Of a DNA stretch of 64,000 nt, positions 17,423 through 25,870 are shown piece by piece. The stretch is from Anaeromicropila herbilytica. Its GTDB lineage: Bacteria; Bacillota; Clostridia; Lachnospirales; Lachnospiraceae. The stretch is from assembly GCF_016591975.1 (NCBI RefSeq), contig NZ_AP024169.1, positions 706,001 to 770,000 of the forward strand, written 5' to 3'. Under the pieces are notes generated by a model, which was given only the letters and a program-made list of their open reading frames with translations, made no database searches and was not told the origin of the DNA. Position 1 is the first letter of the stretch, and each line of letters begins with the position of its first letter. Position numbers and translations under genes: made by a program.

Positions 17423-18547
17423 TTGAATAAAAGTGATATTAGCAGAGATTATTATATGTTGAAAGGTCCCTTAGCAAAGAAAGGGTATGATTGGTGGTGG
17501 CATAACTTTACGGGATATCACAAAAAGACAGGAGAGCCAAAGACATTTTTTATTGAATACTTTGTATGCAATCCTGCTATAGGTGGTGACAAAGCTATAC
17601 TAGGCCAATTACCTGAGAATAAGGAAAAGGGAATTCGACCTTCTTATGCAATGATTAAGGTTGGATGTTGGGGGAAAAATGCACGTCAGATTAATAATTT
17701 TTACCCTATATCTGAATTCACCTATTCGAATAATCAATTAGATATTACGATTGGAAATTGCAGTCTTACTGAACGTCATATGAAGGGGTCTTGCGGTATA
17801 ACACCTAATCAAGTGTGCGAGCATAAAGAATATATGTCCGATGCAGGTGAGATGATATGGGACATTAAGATACATAAGAAGATTGCCTATCATGTTGGAT
17901 ATGGAGCATCAAGGTTATTTCGAACATTGAACGCCTTTGAAATGTTTTGGCATGCTGAGGGAATAAAGACGGAGTATTCTGGGGAAGTAATATTGGATGG
18001 AGAAGTATATGATATTATAGCTAATAAATCTTTTGGTTATGCAGATAAAAACTGGGGTTCAGATTTCACATCACCTTGGTTATGGATTAGTAGTTGTCAT
18101 ATGAAAAGCCTTATATCAGGCAAGATACTAAATAATTCAGCAGTAGAATTCGGTGGTGGTAGACCTAAAGTTATGGGTGTATCTCTTGATAGAAAGCTTC
18201 TAGGAGGACTGTATTATGAAGGTCGAATGTATGATTACAATTTCTCAAAATTTTGGACTAGATCAAAGATTAAATTTAGTTTCAGAGAAGGAGATCAGGT
18301 AAACACGTGGAAACTTACAGCTCTGAACAAAGAATCCATATTAGAACTTACATTGGAATGCCCAGTAGAGGAAATGTTATTGATAAATTATGAAGCACCA
18401 AATGGTAAGAAACTCCATAATAGATTATGGAATGGAGGAACTGGCTTTGGAACAATACGTCTATATCATAGAAATGGTAGTGAAAAGACTCTGGTAGATC
18501 ATATCGAAATCAAACATGTTGGTTGTGAGTATGGAGAGTATTTATGA
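17423..18547 (+). CDS. Tocopherol-cyclase-like / CrtC-like lipocalin-fold protein
   Basis: A 374-residue soluble protein with TTG start after a strong TTGGAGG site. It resembles the tocopherol cyclase (VTE1) family: an early GYDWWWHNF block, a central YADKNWGSDFTSPWLWISS block that matches the family's YAEKNWG...W pattern, and a late GGTGFGTIR turn. Plant cyclases close the chromanol ring, but anaerobic Firmicutes make no tocopherol, so the bacterial substrate is unknown; members may be lipid- or isoprenoid-modifying. There is no signal peptide. It follows the two-component genes by about 150 bp with no clear terminator between, and a ~290-bp palindromic element starts 5 bp after its stop. 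Confidence 0.6.
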   Translation: MNKSDISRDYYMLKGPLAKKGYDWWWHNFTGYHKKTGEPKTFFIEYFVCNPAIGGDKAILGQLPENKEKGIRPSYAMIKVGCWGKNARQINNFYPISEFTYSNNQLDITIGNCSLTERHMKGSCGITPNQVCEHKEYMSDAGEMIWDIKIHKKIAYHVGYGASRLFRTLNAFEMFWHAEGIKTEYSGEVILDGEVYDIIANKSFGYADKNWGSDFTSPWLWISSCHMKSLISGKILNNSAVEFGGGRPKVMGVSLDRKLLGGLYYEGRMYDYNFSKFWTRSKIKFSFREGDQVNTWKLTALNKESILELTLECPVEEMLLINYEAPNGKKLHNRLWNGGTGFGTIRLYHRNGSEKTLVDHIEIKHVGCEYGEYL

Positions 18548-18551
18548 TTAT

Positions 18552-18839
18552 GGATAGGGTGTCAAAAGTCATTTTTTAGTTCACTGAGTGTATATCGCTG
18601 TATAATTATGAATTTTGGCTACCTTTCCTTTAAAAAGTTTACAAAACAAACTTAACATATTTTTTACAAGCCTCATAACAAGTGACAAGTTTATTTATAA
18701 ACTTTACTCACTCACGTTCCTGCTTTCGCTTTGAGTCTTGACAAAATATAAGCGTTACTTTCAGTCGGACTACGCCAAAATTAATAATTATACATCAATA
18801 TACACAATTTATGTAGAGAATGACTTTTACACCCTAACC
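18552..18839. mobile_element. ~288-bp imperfect palindrome, MITE-like
   Basis: The ends match as inverted repeats: GGATAGGGTGTCAAAAGTC at 18552-18570 against its complement ending at 18839, and TGTATAATTATGAATTTTGG (from 18599) against the complement ending at 18794, so both arms share one centre near 18696. Inside are further short palindromes (AAAGTTTA/TAAACTTT). There is no ORF. A fold-back element without coding capacity is what a miniature inverted-repeat transposable element looks like; no clear target duplication was found. It could alternatively be a very long structured 3' region. Confidence 0.5.
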
Positions 18840-18867
18840 ATTTATTAATAAACAAGTTTTCGAAGAT

Positions 18868-18919
18868 AGCAATATATGTCCCAAATATATTTATTATATG
18901 GGGCATATGTTGCTGTTTT
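18868..18919 (+). terminator. Hairpin with T-rich tail
   Basis: AGCAATATATGTCCC (18868-18882) pairs with GGGGCATATGTTGCT (18900-18914), followed by GTTTTACTTT. It is a plausible terminator for transcripts leaving the palindromic element. From 18920 to 19128 I see an A+T-rich leader with a possible -10 TATAAT at about 19039 and a small hairpin ACCC/GGGT near 19060, nothing firmer. Confidence 0.55.
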
Positions 18920-19128
18920 ACTTTAAATTAGTCTCTATAAGCTTATTAGTAGAGTTACTTATCTTTATAACTTTAATTTAGATATAAAAAGATCATAAAA
19001 ATGTGTCAAATAACATGGATTTTTAGGAGAAAAACAAGTATAATAAGTATCCATAATACCCGTTGGGTTAAGTATAGCGGATGAAAAAGGTTACTAGTAT
19101 GAGCTTATAATTATATTGGGTCATAAAA

Positions 19129-21291
19129 TTGAAAGGCATGGGAAATAAATTGATAGTTACAAGACAAGAAAAACAACGTTTATTAAAGATAGAGCAGGAT
19201 TATGATGAAAGTTTAATAATAATAGAGAATCTGAATAAGAATTATGAAAATGTTAAGGTTAGATTAGATAGACGTGAGCAAGAAATAAAACAGTTGCAGC
19301 AAAAGGTCTTATTCTTCCAAGGTGAGATAGCGAAGTATAACGAGATTACAACTGAGGTTGAGGAATATGTAAACAAAAGAGAAGAACAGATAGAAAGCTT
19401 AAATAAAGATATTGCAGAATATGATTCTAAATTAAAGGCATTGAACAAGGATAAGGATAGTTTATTAAGGACGGTAAAAGAAAAGGAAAAGGCAGTTTGC
19501 GAAATAGAAGAACAGTTAAAGGCAAGTGACAGTCAAAGAATATCTGATCAAGAAAAATTAGAAGTGACAGAAAATGAGAAAAAAGAATTAGCTAAATTAT
19601 TGGAAGAAGCGGAAACTATTTTTTCAAAACAAAGCAATGAGATTATAGAACTTACAGACAAGATAAATAACTTAGAGTTAGATATGAACGAGAAAGTTAT
19701 TCTTATAAATAATAAAAATGATAGAATTGAAGAATTAGAAGTAGAAGTGAAAGGAACGAAAGAAGAATTATTAGATGCGAAGACACAATATGAAGAACGA
19801 AAGCGTGAATCAGAAAATGTTCAGCAAAACTTCGAAAAGGTTACGATACAATTAAAGGATTCAATGTCTAAATTAGAAGTAACAAGAGAAGGATTATTAC
19901 AAGCCAACGATCAGTTAAATAAGAATAAGCTTGAGTATGACAAATTAGTACATAATAAAAGCAAGCTGGAATCAGAACTTATTAAGTACAAAGATGATTA
20001 TATGAAATTAGAAAATGAATTACAGAATAGTATACTTAAAAGTAAGAAAATACAAGAAGAAAAAGAACATCATGAAATGGTGCAGATTAAAGTAACGTCT
20101 GAGTTAGAGCAAGAAAAGGAGAAGAACTTTAATCTAAGTAACCAAATCGAGAAGCTCAAACTTACATATGAAGAGCAAAAGAAAGAGCTTGAGCGTGTCT
20201 CAGTTGAGGTACAAAAAGAAAAGCAGGAAAAAGAACAATTAATTAAATACCAAGAGAATCTAAAAGCTACTGAGAAAAAGTTGGCATCTAAAGTGAGTGA
20301 ACTTGAAGAATTAGTTGAATTGTCAGGTCATAAAATCGAAGAGGTTAATCAAGAATTACAGTCTGCAAAGGCAAACAACCTAACATTACAGAATCAAACA
20401 GAAAAGCTAGCAAATGAAAACGGTAAGTTAGAAAAGGAAACAGAAAAGCTAGCAAATGAAAACGGTAAGTTAGAAAAGGAAACAGAAAAGCTAGCAAATG
20501 AAAACGGTAAGTTAGAAAAGGAAACAGAAAAGCTAGCAAATGAAAACGGTAAGTTAGAAAAGGAAACAGAAAAGCTAGCAAATGAAAACGGTAAGTTAGA
20601 AAAGGAAACAGAAAAGCTAGCAAATGAAAACGGTAAGTTAGAAAAGGAAACAGAAAAGCTAGCAAATGAAAACGGTAAGTTAGAAAAGGAAACAGAAAAG
20701 CTAGCAAATGAAAACGGTAAGTTAGAAAAGGAAACAGAAAAGCTAACAAAAGAAAATGAGGGATTAGAAACAGAAAAAGAAGAACTCATAAAAGAAATAA
20801 AAAGAAGAATAAATGAAAAAGAAGAACTTATAAATGAAAAATCAGGACTAATTCAGCAAGTCTTAGAATTAGAAGAAAAGGTAGAGAATCATCAGAAAGA
20901 AAAAGTAGAATATGTAGAACTTCTTAATCAAAATCAGGAAGAATTAATTCAAATTAGGAATGATAAGGAAGAACTTACATATGAAGTGAAGCAGCTCAAA
21001 GATAATGTAGAACATAATAGGGAGGAATCAAAAGAAAAGTACAAAATGTTAGAAGTTCATAAGCAAAAAGTCCAAGAACAAGAAATATTAATACAGCAGT
21101 TAATAGAAAAGAACGAAAATCTTCAACAAAATAAAAATACACTTAATTCCAAGTTTGAAGAATTACGAAATAAGGAAGATAAGTTTAATGAGGATATGCA
21201 ATTATCAGCTAAGAAATTAGAAGAAAAAAATAGAATCATCGATGACTTGGAAACTCAAATGATTGAATTAATGATAGAAAGTGATAATTAG
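19129..21291 (+). CDS. Long coiled-coil protein with 14-residue tandem repeats, upstream of motAB
   Basis: A 720-residue, highly charged protein (Glu, Lys, Asn, Leu, Gln) predicted to be one continuous alpha-helical coiled coil. It has no signal peptide, membrane helix or globular domain that I can see. Residues about 424-535 are eight identical copies of TEKLANENGKLEKE, exactly two heptads each, plus a degenerate ninth. The start is uncertain: TTG 19129 opens the frame and ATG 19138 follows at residue 4; neither has a clean ribosome site. motA begins 286 bp downstream. A scaffold, cytoskeletal or flagella-linked role is possible, but nothing in the sequence proves it. Similar low-complexity proteins resemble SMC/myosin only through the coiled coil. 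Confidence 0.75.
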   Translation: MKGMGNKLIVTRQEKQRLLKIEQDYDESLIIIENLNKNYENVKVRLDRREQEIKQLQQKVLFFQGEIAKYNEITTEVEEYVNKREEQIESLNKDIAEYDSKLKALNKDKDSLLRTVKEKEKAVCEIEEQLKASDSQRISDQEKLEVTENEKKELAKLLEEAETIFSKQSNEIIELTDKINNLELDMNEKVILINNKNDRIEELEVEVKGTKEELLDAKTQYEERKRESENVQQNFEKVTIQLKDSMSKLEVTREGLLQANDQLNKNKLEYDKLVHNKSKLESELIKYKDDYMKLENELQNSILKSKKIQEEKEHHEMVQIKVTSELEQEKEKNFNLSNQIEKLKLTYEEQKKELERVSVEVQKEKQEKEQLIKYQENLKATEKKLASKVSELEELVELSGHKIEEVNQELQSAKANNLTLQNQTEKLANENGKLEKETEKLANENGKLEKETEKLANENGKLEKETEKLANENGKLEKETEKLANENGKLEKETEKLANENGKLEKETEKLANENGKLEKETEKLANENGKLEKETEKLTKENEGLETEKEELIKEIKRRINEKEELINEKSGLIQQVLELEEKVENHQKEKVEYVELLNQNQEELIQIRNDKEELTYEVKQLKDNVEHNREESKEKYKMLEVHKQKVQEQEILIQQLIEKNENLQQNKNTLNSKFEELRNKEDKFNEDMQLSAKKLEEKNRIIDDLETQMIELMIESDN
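20398..20733 (+). repeat. Eight perfect 42-bp tandem repeats inside the coiled-coil gene
   Basis: The unit starts ACAGAAAAGCTAGCAAATGA and repeats every 42 bp with no base change through eight copies (GCTAGC sites at 20406, 20448, 20490, 20532, 20574, 20616, 20658, 20700). A ninth unit is diverged. Because 42 is a multiple of three, copy-number changes keep the frame. Complete nucleotide identity points to recent expansion or ongoing homogenisation. Confidence 0.95.
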
Positions 21292-21577
21292 TAATATTGT
21301 ATAATAATGAAAATAAATGTAAATGAATTGCATTTTATCACAGCGTGAGAGCAAATTATAGGGGAAATCTGAAATTTATTCCTTTTTTCTTGCATATTTA
21401 CAAAAATAGGTCCGTGACAAAATTGGTAAATTGAAGTATTATAATAGTGTATATTTCGACGCAGAAATCTATAAATCGTTTGCATAGTTATAAATCTTTG
21501 AATAAGTATCATAGATACCAAGGCATTTTAGTTAATTATGCATATAAAATGCGTTTAAATTGAAAGGAGAGGAAGAT
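21292..21577. other. 286-bp intergenic region upstream of motA
   Basis: A+T-rich with no terminator after the coiled-coil gene that I can identify. A TATAAT-like -10 box lies at 21440-21445 but no good -35 or flagellar sigma-28 motif is visible at normal spacing. AAAGGAG (21563-21569) is the motA ribosome site. Confidence 0.4.
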
Positions 21578-22363
21578 ATGGAAATTACTACACTACTGGG
21601 GGTTATAGTAGGATTAATCTCTGTTATTGGAGCAATGATATTTAAAGGTATTAGCTTTACAGTATTTTTGAATCCAGCAGCATTCTTTGTAATTATTGTT
21701 GGTACTATCGCTACTATATTAAATTCATACCCAGGTAAGAATCTTAAGTGTTTAGGAACGTTATTCAAAATACTTTTTACAAAGCAAAAGAGAATGTCAG
21801 AAGCTGAACTGATCAAAATGATGGTTGGGTTGTCAAGTACTGCCAGAAGAGAAGGGCTTTTAGCATTAGAAGGACAACTGGATACTATTGAGGATCCTTT
21901 TATCAAAAAAGGACTACGTATGGTAATCGATGGTATGAATGATGAACTTATTGAAGATATACTAGGAGCTGAAATCTCTGCGATGGAGGAAAGGCATGAA
22001 GTAAATGCAAGTATATTTTCATCAGCAGGAATGTACGCTCCAACACTAGGAGTTTTAGGTGCGGTATTTGGTCTTATCGCAGCCATGTCTCATATTAATG
22101 ACGTGGAAATGATGTCAGAAGCAATATCAGCAGCTTTTATCGCAACAATACTTGGTATATTTACCGGATACGTTTTATGGAATCCGTTTGCAAAGAAATT
22201 AAAAGTAAAGAGTAAAGAAGAGGCTGCATTGAAACAGCTAGCAGCAGAAGGAATATTATCTATTCAAAGCGGTGATTCTCCTGCCATCTTACAGGAAAAA
22301 TTACTTGCAGCTCTTTCACAATCTGAACAAGATAGAATACTTAAGGAACTGAATCAGGGTTAG
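21578..22363 (+). CDS. motA: Flagellar motor stator protein MotA
   Basis: Proton-channel subunit of the flagellar stator, 261 residues. Four membrane segments are visible (about 3-20, 30-50, 145-170, 180-200), with the large cytoplasmic loop between the second and third, and the conserved GAVFGLIAAMSHIND and PTLGVLGAVFG blocks in helices 3-4. The frame is open from a TTG at 21560, but ATG 21578 follows AAAGGAGAGG and gives the normal MotA N-terminus MEITTLLG. motB follows after 11 bp, so they form an operon. Confidence 0.95.
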   Translation: MEITTLLGVIVGLISVIGAMIFKGISFTVFLNPAAFFVIIVGTIATILNSYPGKNLKCLGTLFKILFTKQKRMSEAELIKMMVGLSSTARREGLLALEGQLDTIEDPFIKKGLRMVIDGMNDELIEDILGAEISAMEERHEVNASIFSSAGMYAPTLGVLGAVFGLIAAMSHINDVEMMSEAISAAFIATILGIFTGYVLWNPFAKKLKVKSKEEAALKQLAAEGILSIQSGDSPAILQEKLLAALSQSEQDRILKELNQG

Positions 22364-22374
22364 GGGGATGATAC

Positions 22375-23178
22375 ATGTCTAAGAAGAAGCAAAAGCATCA
22401 TCAAGAAGAAGAAGCTGGTGAAGCATGGTTACTTCCCTATTCGGATTTAATGACCTTATTATTAGCAGTATTCATCGTACTATTTGCAGTTAGTCAAGTA
22501 GATCAAACCAAAGCAGATGCAATGGCAGAGGCTTTTTCGAAGAATATTGCTGGTGTAGGTAATGGCGTTATGCCTGAAAAGGGAAATTCCGTAATAAAAC
22601 CAAACATCGATGGTATTCCAGAGGTGGATTCATCAGAGAATACTGAAAGTGAAAATAGTACTATAACACAAGAACAAGTTGAAAAGGCTCTAGGCGAATA
22701 TGAAGCTAAGAAACTGGAAGAACTTGAGAAGGAAATTGATCAACAACTTAAAGCAGAAGAAATGTCTGGTGATGTAACAACTAGTATTGATACAAGAGGA
22801 CTTGTTATCAGTCTGAAGAATGCAATCCTTTTTGATTCTGGAAGTGCAGATATTGCGCCTAAGAATCAAGAGAGATTAATTAAGATAGCACTGAAGATAA
22901 AAGAATTAAATAAGAATATACGTATTGAAGGACATACTGATAATATCCCTATTAAGAATAATATTTATCCATCGAACTGGGAATTATCATCTGCTAGAGC
23001 TTCAAGTGTTGTAAGATTATTTATAGACAAGTGTGGAATATCACCAAAGAAACTTGTGCCTGTTGGTTATAGTGATACTAAGCCAATTGCTGATAATAAA
23101 ACAGCAAAGGGAAGAGAAAAGAATAGACGTATTGATATTATTGTACTTAGTACTAAATATACTAATTTAGAGGATTAA
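22375..23178 (+). CDS. motB: Flagellar motor stator protein MotB
   Basis: 267 residues: short basic cytoplasmic tail, one transmembrane helix (about 22-42) with the proton-accepting Asp24 in PYSDLMTLLLAVF, a linker, and a C-terminal OmpA-like peptidoglycan-binding domain (about 135-260) with IRIEGHTDNIPI and RASSVVRLFID. RBS GGGGG precedes the ATG. It anchors the MotA ring to the wall. The other flagellar genes are not in this window. Confidence 0.95.
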   Translation: MSKKKQKHHQEEEAGEAWLLPYSDLMTLLLAVFIVLFAVSQVDQTKADAMAEAFSKNIAGVGNGVMPEKGNSVIKPNIDGIPEVDSSENTESENSTITQEQVEKALGEYEAKKLEELEKEIDQQLKAEEMSGDVTTSIDTRGLVISLKNAILFDSGSADIAPKNQERLIKIALKIKELNKNIRIEGHTDNIPIKNNIYPSNWELSSARASSVVRLFIDKCGISPKKLVPVGYSDTKPIADNKTAKGREKNRRIDIIVLSTKYTNLED

Positions 23179-23185
23179 TACTTAT

Positions 23186-23236
23186 AAAAAAGTCACTAAT
23201 GATAGTTCTTAAATGAATATCATAAGTGACTTTTTT
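23186..23236. terminator. Bidirectional terminator between motB and psd
   Basis: AAAAAAGTCACT (23186-23197) pairs with AGTGACTTTTTT (23225-23236), and the stem continues inward with ATGATA/TATCAT. A on one side and T on the other allow it to end transcription from motB (plus) and from the phospholipid operon (minus). Confidence 0.88.
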
Positions 23237-23277
23237 GATTCTATACTATAATAATGTAATTTTTATTATATATCATG

Positions 23278-24144
23278 TTAATGAATGGATTCACCAATCT
23301 TTTCACCCATCTTAACTACCGTTTCAATTCCGTTTATAGAATTATGTAAGATATCTGCATCTATGATTGCTTGGTCTTTTTCTAAGCATATGATGATAGT
23401 AGATCCGCCAAATTCAAATTTCCCTTTTTCTTCGCCACGGATTACTTCCTCTTTAACATGATAATTTACAATCCTACCAACAAGTAAAGCGCCAACCTCC
23501 ATAGTCAGAACACTTCCATAATTATCACTCTTTAAAATAGAGAATTCTCTGGTATTCTCTTTATATATTGGGAGCACATCATTAGCAATAGGATTTACCG
23601 TATGAAATACACCGGGTATACGATAATTCTTCGTTTCTATTCCGTTATCAATATAACAGTAACGATGGTAATCGTCTACTGTAAGACGAAATAGAAGAAG
23701 TGTTCCACCCTCATAACGATTGGCTAATTTTTTACTTCTAAGTAAGCTTTCCATAGAATACTTGGTATTCTTGATTGTAAAACGAGCATCTTTGGTAATT
23801 GAATATACACTTAGTTTACCATCACATGGTGCTATTAGATGGTTTGAATGATGGTCAATGTTGCGACAACCTTCTTTGATTTTTCTTGTGAAGAAATCGT
23901 TATAAGAAGAATATTCTTGGTTTTCATATTCATCGAGATTGATCTTGTTCCTTTTAACAAAAGGAGAGATTAGTAACTTCGATATTGGAAGACTAAGACA
24001 ACAACCCATAACTTTTGATACTTTTGGTCTTACTAGAATAGTAAGTAAGACTCTTCCAAGCTTTGTATGATATAAAAAAGATAAAACTTTATTTTGTGCA
24101 TCGTCTTGTTTTATCTCATTTCCATTGCGGTCAATACATTTCAT
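23278..24144 (-). CDS. psd: Phosphatidylserine decarboxylase proenzyme
   Basis: Makes phosphatidylethanolamine from phosphatidylserine at the membrane. 288 residues. The self-cleavage site FGGST is present with Ser248, which becomes the pyruvoyl group; upstream are the conserved PCDGKLSVY, FRLTVDDYHRYCYIDNG and PGVFHTVNPIA blocks. GGST rather than LGST is common in Clostridia-type Psd. It is the last gene of a minus-strand operon and follows the phosphatidylserine synthase gene by 11 bp, which gives the full two-step pathway. Confidence 0.92.
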   Translation of the reverse strand: MKCIDRNGNEIKQDDAQNKVLSFLYHTKLGRVLLTILVRPKVSKVMGCCLSLPISKLLISPFVKRNKINLDEYENQEYSSYNDFFTRKIKEGCRNIDHHSNHLIAPCDGKLSVYSITKDARFTIKNTKYSMESLLRSKKLANRYEGGTLLLFRLTVDDYHRYCYIDNGIETKNYRIPGVFHTVNPIANDVLPIYKENTREFSILKSDNYGSVLTMEVGALLVGRIVNYHVKEEVIRGEEKGKFEFGGSTIIICLEKDQAIIDADILHNSINGIETVVKMGEKIGESIH

Positions 24145-24155
24145 TTCTCTTTCCT

Positions 24156-24836
24156 CTATTCTAATATCTTTTCCATGAATATGCTATGATGAATAGGTTT
24201 ATGTATCTTGTGATGTTTAAAAGAAACTACAAATATTATAACAGCACAGGCTACAATTAGCACAAATGTATATAGTAATTGGTTCGAAGGTTTTTTTAGT
24301 CTGAAATTAGTAATGAAAAGTGTACCTACAACAAAAAGCGTAATAAGTAGAATCCATCGAAATGTTTCGATTGGAATAAACAGATGGATAAGGAATACTA
24401 AAGGAAGTATTATGGTAATTGAGGTTATAGGTAAGCCATAGTAATACTTATTTGAACCATCCTCTGTCATTTGACGATTGGTTTCTAGGACATTGAAGAA
24501 TCCAAGTCGAATAACGGAACAAACACAATAATAGGAAATAACAGCTCCACCCAATATTCCACGTACCCCAAGAACATAGCAGAGGATAGAAGGAAATACA
24601 CCAAAACATATTACATCGCATAATGAGTCAATTTGTACACCAAATAACCTCTCATCATTGGTGCGGTCCTTTTTGGTTCTTGCAATTTTTCCATCGAACA
24701 TATCACAAAGCCCAGATAATGCTAGACAGACAATTGCGATTCTAAATCTCCCATTCATGGCCTGTGTAATTCCGAACACAGAACATATCAGACTAATATA
24801 TGTAAGTACTACTGTATAATCATAAAATCCTATCAT
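24156..24836 (-). CDS. pssA: CDP-diacylglycerol--serine O-phosphatidyltransferase
   Basis: CDP-alcohol phosphatidyltransferase of 226 residues with about seven membrane helices. The catalytic motif is spread as DG..AR........G...D...D: CDMFDGKIARTKKD then FGVQIDSLCDV. Its product is decarboxylated by the adjacent Psd. The end of the upstream flippase-like gene is 2 bp before its start, so the genes are tightly coupled. The synthase assignment over other CDP-alcohol transferases rests on the psd neighbour. Confidence 0.88.
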   Translation of the reverse strand: MIGFYDYTVVLTYISLICSVFGITQAMNGRFRIAIVCLALSGLCDMFDGKIARTKKDRTNDERLFGVQIDSLCDVICFGVFPSILCYVLGVRGILGGAVISYYCVCSVIRLGFFNVLETNRQMTEDGSNKYYYGLPITSITIILPLVFLIHLFIPIETFRWILLITLFVVGTLFITNFRLKKPSNQLLYTFVLIVACAVIIFVVSFKHHKIHKPIHHSIFMEKILE

Positions 24837-24838
24837 TT

Positions 24839-25870
24839 TTATTTTACCCTTTCGATTTTTTCTTTTATTACAAAGTGTGAGACAATTGTAAACAATGCAC
24901 TGATAATCAATTCAGTATAATAACTTAAGCCCCTGCTTACAACCATAGCTGGCAATGTGAGGTTTCCAAATAGTGGTGTAAAAATCATAAGAAATAATTT
25001 TTCACTAATTCCCATTCCACCAGGAAGAGGAAGCATCTCAACAGCAACGGATATCATCGCTTGTAATGTTATAATAGTAATGATACCTGTACCATGAAGA
25101 CCAAAGGACAAGTAAGTTAAATATGTGACATAAAAAAGTAACAATCTCTGGAATATTGTAATGATAAATACATTCATAACAACTAATTTATGAGTACGAA
25201 AGTACATCGCTACATCCTGATATTGTTTTAATGCATGCTCAATTTTCTTAGTTAGATAATCTGTCTGTTTCATAACATGAAGACTCTTTAGTATTTTTAC
25301 AATTCCCAAAAGCAAGTTTCTAGTCATGGTCGGATGAAAGACAAGTAAAACCATAAATACTACACAAATTATATTGAGCGAAAGGCCAAGATAGCAAATA
25401 CCTAGTACCGGACTAAGATAGTGCATAATACCGAACGGTCGTATAATTATTACAATTAAACCGATAGCTACTAGAACAAGTTTGTAAGTGATGGTAACAA
25501 TCATAAGAACCAATGTTGCTATAGGTAGAGGTACCTTATCTTTTTTCATATAATAAAGCTGTGCTGGTGGTCCTCCTGTTGCCGAGGGTGTAATGTTGCA
25601 AAAGAAAAATCCAACAAAAGAGTAGAGAAAACAATGTAAAAGACTTATTTTTTGTTGAATTGTATGCATCATATAATAAATGATTAATGATTCACATCCA
25701 ATAAAGAGGATTACACATATCACAGCTAAGAACCAGTATCTAACATCCGTATTTTTTATGTAATTAAGAAGAGTATGCATATCTTGACCATGAAAAATAT
25801 AATATAATGTGATTGCAAATACAATCACTAAAAAGATCACGTTCAAAATACTATTTCGTTTATTCATCAT
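24839..25870 (-). CDS. Flippase-like integral membrane protein (UPF0104/YbhN, LPG-synthase TM-domain family)
   Basis: About 344 residues with eight or more membrane helices and the family's motifs: FFCNITPSATGGPPAQLYYM near residue 90 and LPLPGGMGISEKLF near 290. This matches the membrane part of lysyl-phosphatidylglycerol synthase/AglD-type proteins without the catalytic aminoacyl domain. The longer frame from 25990 is rejected because it would run far into the PAP2 gene; ATG 25870 (or 25867) overlaps the PAP2 stop by a few bases. In an operon with phosphatidylserine synthesis genes, a lipid-translocating role is plausible but unproven. Confidence 0.8.
   Translation of the reverse strand: MMNKRNSILNVIFLVIVFAITLYYIFHGQDMHTLLNYIKNTDVRYWFLAVICVILFIGCESLIIYYMMHTIQQKISLLHCFLYSFVGFFFCNITPSATGGPPAQLYYMKKDKVPLPIATLVLMIVTITYKLVLVAIGLIVIIIRPFGIMHYLSPVLGICYLGLSLNIICVVFMVLLVFHPTMTRNLLLGIVKILKSLHVMKQTDYLTKKIEHALKQYQDVAMYFRTHKLVVMNVFIITIFQRLLLFYVTYLTYLSFGLHGTGIITIITLQAMISVAVEMLPLPGGMGISEKLFLMIFTPLFGNLTLPAMVVSRGLSYYTELIISALFTIVSHFVIKEKIERVK

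Noticed and set aside
20398..20733. Repeat array as a CRISPR
   Set aside because: The units abut directly with no spacers and lie in frame within a coding sequence.
20345..20789. Two minus-strand frames made of repeated LAFLFPFLTYRFHL- or SFSVSFSNLPFSFA-like units
   Set aside because: They are mirror translations of the 42-bp repeat array in the plus-strand coiled-coil gene, with no ribosome site or independent support.
21288..21521. 77-codon minus-strand frame between the coiled-coil gene and motA
   Set aside because: No ribosome site, biased composition of A+T-rich noncoding DNA, and no recognisable family.
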